From Sambucus nigra (Eukaryota; Streptophyta; Magnoliopsida; Dipsacales; Adoxaceae): a DNA stretch of 64,000 bases. Both the position numbers and the translations under genes were made by a program. The notes under the pieces are model-generated. The model did not search any database. It was not told the origin of the DNA and saw nothing but the letters and a program-made list of their open reading frames with translations. Numbering within the stretch: position 1 is the first letter of the stretch; each line of letters opens with the position of its first letter. Below are positions 58,743 to 64,000 of the stretch, piece after piece. The stretch lies in NCBI GenBank assembly GCA_949130495.1, contig OX422213.1:58068678-58132677 (forward strand), in the 5' to 3' direction.

Positions 58743-59663
58743 ACACTCTTATATTTGGTTGCTATTTTCATACTTAATTTCTAGAATTTTAGATTTTGAT
58801 TGGATATATTCTCAATTGATTCTGATTTTAGTTCCTCTTTCTTTAAAAAATTTATCACATAAATATCTCTTCTTCAAAATAGTTCCCAAGATACTTCAAT
58901 TTTTTTTAATGTTGTTTCAACTTCACACTTTCTGGCGTTATATCACGAAGTTAGGGGTGTGTGTGCCCCTTTTGAACAAGCTCTGGTTTTCTTCCTTTGG
59001 TTTCGAATTTGTTTTTTTGGTTCTACCATTTTTTTAATTGAACATAACTGTTTGCATAAAATTCATTATTTTTTCACTGTCATAGGATACATTGATGTTG
59101 GGGTCGAACTACTATCAAACATAATCTGAAATCGCATCGCTGCTGGCCTGGAGAAGGTTCTGATTGGCGTTGGATGTAACAAAATATCCAGGTAATGGAT
59201 AGACCTATGATGAACTTTATTTTAAGATTAAATATGCATTGATTCAATTTTTTAATTATTTTCTGGATTGGATCCTATTTATGTCTAAACCCTGTAATTT
59301 TAATTCTTTTGTGCCCCCAATAGCATGGGTATTGTTGTCGCATTTGTTTCTTGTCACTTCCAGTGTGGGGGGGGGGGGGGGGGGGGGAGGGGGGCAGTAC
59401 ATAACTTTTGAACAAATAATAGTTAGGGTGAACACTAGAAAAAGAAGGAATTATCCAATGGATTGCCACTTTCTAGGTTTAAGGCGTGTCAATTTCTCTG
59501 CAATGGTTCACACTAAACTAATGGGTAACCATTTTTTTATTAGCTTAAAGATATTCTTGATTAGTCCGAGATGAATAAGAGAGATGTGAAAATGGGAATA
59601 CAAATTAGTCATGGTTCGAAAGTTATTCTTGCGTTTGCAATTTGTGACCGCTCATCTTATTCA
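58743..59663. other. Unassigned T-rich stretch with one exon-like segment
   Basis: From 59100 to 59191, an open stretch containing NRIAAGLEKVLIGVGCNKIS is followed by CCAG|GTAATG, a donor-like junction. I do not recognise the product. The surrounding T-rich sequence resembles plant introns. No LTR or satellite match is seen. Confidence 0.3.
59367..59395 (+). repeat. Poly-G tract
   Basis: About 21 consecutive G followed by A and six more G, with quadruplex-forming potential. Confidence 0.93.
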
Positions 59664-61885
59664 CTTATCACGCGGGACCAATGTGACTCGTAGGAACCGA
59701 CCGCGTAGTAACGGGCCCCCGGTTTGAGTATACGACGCAAATTTCCAAAAAATAGACTTGAGCATAAAAACATGCCGTTGAAGGGTGAAAATATAACACA
59801 ACCATAAAACGGTCCAGTAAGAGTCACGAACACCTCACACGGGACTAATATAACTCATAGGAACCGACCGCGTTGTCACGGGGCTCCCGATTAGAGTGTA
59901 CGACGTAAATTTGCAAAAAAATTAGACTTGAGCATAAAAACATGCCATCGAAGGGTGAAAACGTAAAACAACCCTAAAACGGTCCCTAAATAGTCATGAA
60001 CCCCTCACACGGGACCAATGTGACTCGTAGGAACTGATCGCGTAGTCACGGGGCTTCAGGTTTGAGTGTACCACTTAAATTTGTAAAAAAATAGACTTAA
60101 GCATAAAAACATGCCATCGAAGGGTGAAAACATAAAACAGCCTTAAAACGGTCCCGTAGGAGTCACACACACCTCGCACGGGACCAATGTGACTCGTAGG
60201 AACCGACCACGTAGTCACGGAGCTCTCGAGTTGAGTGTACGACGTAAATTTGTAAAAAAATAAACTTAAGCATAAAAACATGCCATCGAAGGGTGAAAAC
60301 ATAAAATAGCCTTAAAACGGTCTGGTAAGAGTCACGAACACCTCGCACGATGTAACTCGTAGGAACCAAACGCATAGTAACGAGGCTCCCGGTTGGAGTG
60401 TACGATGTAAATTTGAAAAAAATTAGACTTAAAGCATAAAAACATGCCATCGAAGGGTGAAAATGTAAAACAAACACAAAACGGTCCCATAAGAGTCACC
60501 AACACCTCGCACGGGACCAATGTGACTTGTAGGAAGCGACCGCGTAGTCACGGGGCTCCCGAATTGAGTGTATGACAAAAATTGGATAAAAATTAGACTT
60601 AAGCATAAAAACATGCCATCGAAGGGGGAAAACATAAAAATGCCTTTAAACGGTCCCGTAAGAGTCACGAACCCCTCGCACTAGACCAATGTGACTCGTA
60701 GGAACCGACTGTGTAGTCACGGGGCTCCCGGTTTGAGTGTACGACGTAAATTTGTAAAAAATTAGATTTAAGCATAAAAACATGCCATCGAAGGGTGAAA
60801 ATGTAAAACATCCTTAAAAAGGTCCCGTAAGAGTCACGAACACCTCACACGGGCCCAATGTAAGTCGTAGGAACCGCCCGCGTAGTCGCGGGGCTCCCGA
60901 TTGGAGTGTACGACGCAAATTTGCAAAAAGTTAGACTTAAGCATAAAAACATGCCATCAAAGGGTGAAAACGTAAAACAGACATAAAATGGTCCGGTAAG
61001 AGTCATGAACACCTCGCACGAGACTAATGTAACTCATAGGAACCGACCGCATAGTCACGGGGCTCCCGGTTAGAGTGTACGATGTAAATTTGCAAAAAAA
61101 TTAGACTTGAGCATAAAAAATGCCATCGAAGGGTGAAAACATACAACAAGCAAAAAACGGTCTCGTAAGAGTCACAAACACCTCGCACGGGACCAATGTG
61201 ACTCGTAGGAACCGACCACGTAGTAACGAGGCTTTTGGGTTGAGTGTATGACGAAAATTTGCAAAAAGTTAGACTTGAGCATAAAAACATGCCATCGAAG
61301 GGTGAAAACCTAAAATAGCGACTAAACGGTCCGGTAAGAGTCAAAAACACCTCGCACGGGACCAATGTGACTCGTAGGAATCGATGACGTAGTCACGGGA
61401 CTCCCGGTTTGAGTGTACTATGTAAATTTGCAAAAAGTTAGACTTGCATGCCATCGAAAGGTGAAAATGTAAAACAACCTTAAAACGGTCCCGTAAGAGT
61501 CATGAACAACTCGCACGGGATCAATGTAACTCGTAGGAACCGACCGCGTAGTCACGACGCTCCCGATTGGAGTGTATGGCGTAAATTTGCAAAAAATTAG
61601 ACTTAAGCATAAAAGCATCCCATCGAAGGGTGAAAACATAAAACAACCACAAAACGATCCCATAAGAGTCACGAACACCTCGCACGGGACCAATGTGAAT
61701 AGTAGGAACCGAGCGGGTAGTCACAGGGATCTCGATTTGAGTGTATGACGTAAATTTGCAAAAAGTTAGACTGAAGCATAAAAACATGCCACCGAAGGGT
61801 GAAAATGCAAAACGAACACAAAACTATCCCGTAAGAGTCACGAACATCTCGCACGGGACCAATGTGAGTCGTAGGAATCGACCAC

Positions 61886-61886
<1 letters not shown>
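59664..61886. repeat. 169-bp satellite array, about 13 monomers
   Basis: The anchor CATGCCATCGAAGGGTGAAAA recurs at 59771, 59941, 60110, 60279, 60443, 60612, 60781, 60950, 61120, 61288, 61447, 61616 and 61785. The usual step is 169 bp (159 and 164 where bases are deleted). Each monomer also has GACCAATGTGACTCGTAGGA, a GTAGTCACGGGGCTCCCG box and a TTTGCAAAAA tract. Open frames across it are chance products of the repeat. It ends abruptly inside a monomer at ...CCACGTA, where a TA tract begins. Confidence 0.96.
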
Positions 61887-61979
<93 letters not shown>

Positions 61980-62113
61980 ATATATACAGTATATATATAT
62001 ATATATATTGCAGTGTATAATGTATATATATGCAGTATATATATATGCAGTGTACTGCAGAGTATATATATACTGCATATATATACACTGCAGTATATAT
62101 ATACTGCATAATC

Positions 62114-62151
<38 letters not shown>

Positions 62152-62335
62152 GGTGTATATATGCCTATATAAAGTATATATAATGGTATGTATATGCATA
62201 TATATAAAGTATACATACTGCATATATACATATGCAGTATATATACAGCATATATATGCAGAGCAGTATATATACAATACATATACTGGTATATATATGC
62301 ATATATATATACAGCTATATACATGCATTTACAGT

Positions 62336-62366
<31 letters not shown>

Positions 62367-62372
62367 GCATAT
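61887..62372. repeat. Compound TA/TG and TGCA-TATA microsatellite
   Basis: (TA)n to about 61960, (TG)8 to 61978, then alternating blocks of TATATA and TGCAG or CTGCA that form many short palindromes (such as TGCAGTATATATATACTGCA-like arrangements), and a final TA tract. The long frames here only read Tyr/Ile repeats. Confidence 0.93.
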
Positions 62373-62690
62373 TAGTCCATGTTTTGATTCTGCTAGTGAT
62401 TTTGTCAATAAGTCAGGATAAATCCACCTCTTTTAGCCTATTAAAAATCAAAAGAACCCTTAAATATAAGAAATGGGGATTACTATGAGGAATGTTGAGA
62501 TTGCTAACCTCACTAAGAGTCCCCTCTTCATCTAAGCTAGTAATAAAGATATTACTTTTAAAACGATTAGACCTAAGCCCTGATAAACTACGATATATAT
62601 CAAAAGCTTCCTTGGTAGCCAAACATGAGTTCACATCCCCAACACAAAGCAAAATTGAATACTTTTTCTTGGTAACCAATGTGATAAGAC
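62365..62690 (-). pseudogene. L1-type LINE reverse transcriptase fragment
   Basis: The minus strand reads ILLCVGDVNSCLATKEAFDIYRSLSGLRSN, then KSNIF, and after a stop [13 protein letters not shown]. This follows the plant LINE RT layout: a FC-x-GD-x-x-S-x-x-x-x-K-x-AL-x-x-F-x-x-x-SGL-x-x-N-x-x-KS-x-x-F segment, then the PLIDKI-x-x-RI-x-x-W motif. It is truncated on both sides: the catalytic F-x-DD should lie just upstream near 62690, and the 3' side runs into the microsatellite. Confidence 0.82.
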
Positions 62691-62699
62691 TAGAAGAGT

Positions 62700-63300
62700 C
62701 GAATGAAGAGAAAAATGTTTTCTCATGATGATGGATACTTTTTCTTCAAATATCACAGCCCCACTTACAGAGATGAGGTGGTGGAAAATGGCCCTTGGAA
62801 CTTCGTGGGGAACCCCAACATTTTGAATAAATGGAAACATGGCTTCAAGTTTTTTAAAGAGGATTCTATTAGAGTTCCAGTTTGGGTGCTCTTCCCCAAC
62901 ATCCCTATGAAATATTGGACTGTTAAAAGCCTCAATCACGTTGCTAGTGCCATAGGAATACCCATCTATGCTGATTCAGTCACTAGAAATATGAATAGAA
63001 TTAGCTTTACTAGGATTTGCATTGAAATGGAGCCAAAAGTTAGATACCTAAAATCCATTAACCTCATTTTGGAGGATGGTTCTTCCACTTGTGTAAGGTT
63101 AAATATCAAGCTATGACCAACTCATGTTCCCACTATGTTGCCTTTGTCCATAATATATCCAAATGCCCCAAAATTAAGATAGTGAGGATGATAAATCCCG
63201 ATACTAAAGCTACCACCACTAATGTAACTGGAGAAGAAGAATGGACTTAAGTGAATAGAAAAGGCTCCAAAGCTCCTCATATTGACAAATCGACTTTACA
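62700..63300 (+). pseudogene. L1-type LINE ORF1 fragment (DUF4283 domain and zinc knuckle)
   Basis: The open frame from 62703 reads GYFFFKYHSPTYRDEVVENGPW and onward through VPVWVLFPNIPMKYW, SAIGIPIYADSVT and RISFTRICIEME. This is the DUF4283 domain of plant LINE ORF1 (RNA-binding) proteins. After a frameshift near 63105 a knuckle follows with CX2CX4HX4C spacing, but Tyr replaces the second Cys (C-SHY-...-H-NISK-C). A little further is GEEEWT, the usual EW-x-x-V element, after which a stop intervenes. It points away from the RT fragment beside it. Confidence 0.82.
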
Positions 63301-63571
63301 ACCTGATAAGATTCTTCCTACCAGTCCTAGATCTATCCTTCAATCCTGTCTACTGGAAAATAAAGAAATCTCATTGATATAACTCTCACTAGCTATATTC
63401 GTGTAGTTACTTTACCACAACCCCCAATTATGGAAATTTACAACCCTTTTGATGCCTTTGATCTTTGGATTGTGATAATAAATCCACATCAAAACCCTCA
63501 ATCATTGGCCTTAAAGTTGAACTCGTTAATGAACTAGTTGATAAACATTTGCATAAGAAAAGACACAATTA
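63301..63571. other. Probable decayed LINE tail, unassigned
   Basis: Ser/Pro/Lys-rich broken frames compatible with the linker after the LINE zinc knuckle. No clear motif. The satellite resumes at about 63572. Confidence 0.35.
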
Positions 63572-64000
63572 ATTTTCATATTTCTAGACTTAGGCAAAAC
63601 ATGACGTTAGGGGGGAAAACCCGAAATAGTCCCCGAACGGCCTTGTGGGTGGCACCAACACCTCCCACGGGACCAATGTAACTCGTGGAAACTGACCACG
63701 CAGCCGTGGGAGTCCCGATTTGAGAATACGATGATAATTTGCATATTTCTAGACTTAGGCTTAAAAACATGGCGTTAGAGGGTGAAAACTCAAAACAACA
63801 CACAAACGGCCCGTGGGAGGCACCAACAACTCCCATGGGACCAATGTAACTCATAGGAACTGACCGTGTAGCCACGGGATTCCCGATTTCAGAATACGAT
63901 GGTAATATAAATATTCCTAGAATTAGGCTTAAAAAAATGGCGTTAGTGGGTAAAAACCCAAAACAGCCCCCGAACGGCCCCGTGGGAGGCACCAACACAT
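63572..64000. repeat. Diverged 168-bp satellite monomers (second subfamily)
   Basis: The ATG(A/G)CGTTAG anchor occurs at 63601, 63769 and 63937, a 168-bp step, running off the window. It shares CACGGGACCAATGTAACTCGT and TCCCGATTTGAG with the first array. It differs consistently elsewhere, for example GCATATTTCTAGACTTAGGC in place of the poly-A box. Confidence 0.92.

Noticed and set aside
60075..61787. Series of similar frames of 75-113 codons on the minus strand
   Set aside because: The similarity comes from the 169-bp satellite repeat; 169 is not a multiple of 3 and frames shift between monomers.
61669..62488. Long open frames (up to 219 codons) of Tyr/Ile/Cys/His repeats
   Set aside because: They are translations of the TA/TG/TGCA microsatellite and the adjoining satellite; there is no start context or domain.
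62703..63116. Intact host RNA-binding gene
   Set aside because: The DUF4283 match, broken zinc knuckle and adjacent LINE RT fragment fit a LINE ORF1 remnant better.

Overview
The window is repeat-dense, AT-rich nuclear DNA of a flowering plant. The evidence is nested Ty3/gypsy elements of the Tekay/Del type primed by initiator Met-tRNA, a Ty1/copia remnant, a Helitron, a CACTA-type transposon with subterminal repeats, an L1-type LINE remnant, a roughly 169-bp satellite, and exon fragments of two plant genes (an SPL1/SPL12-like SBP-box gene and a ChaC-like gamma-glutamylcyclotransferase). I see no intact host gene; nearly every base I can assign belongs to a mobile element or tandem repeat. 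The species cannot be named from this.

Layout. 1-5.5 kb: a decayed copia element (minus strand) split inside its reverse transcriptase by a 4,018-bp solo LTR (587-4604, TSD ACCAC). 5.5-13.5 kb: a gypsy LTR (element A) carrying a 2.85-kb Helitron (5905-8752), then decayed A gag-protease. 13.5-23.1 kb: gypsy element B inserted in A, with both LTRs, PBS, PPT and heavily decayed coding. 23.4-38.6 kb: a minus-strand LTR of the A family (F), cut by two insertions: element D (24070-33285), the youngest and best preserved element, and a 3,940-bp solo LTR in reverse orientation (34117-38056, TSD CCAAA). 38.6-41.4 kb: a truncated plus-strand LTR (G). 41.4-56.6 kb: old gypsy element E (minus), whose left LTR holds a 6-kb gene-fragment-carrying insertion (about 42.4-48.6 kb) and whose right LTR ends at a CACTA-like element (56607-58742). 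58.7-59.7 kb: unassigned, with a poly-G tract. 59.7-61.9 kb: thirteen monomers of a 169-bp satellite, then a TA/TG/TGCA microsatellite, an inverted pair of LINE fragments, and a diverged stretch of the same satellite to the window end.

How the parts work together: element D is the only copy close to functional. It has 2,167-bp LTRs with about 16 differences, PBS, PPT, 5-bp TSD, gag with two zinc knuckles, protease, RT, RNase H, integrase and a chromodomain-like tail, broken visibly only by one 1-nt frameshift. The others are relics, so the region reads as a stack of datable insertions.

Three things look most worth following. (1) A short LTR cassette that can fold into stacked stems recurs in several LTR families with compensatory changes. 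(2) Clusters of CG-containing palindromes occupy a comparable LTR position in different families, but with a different palindrome in each. (3) A mobile or duplicated segment combines fragments of two unrelated plant genes.
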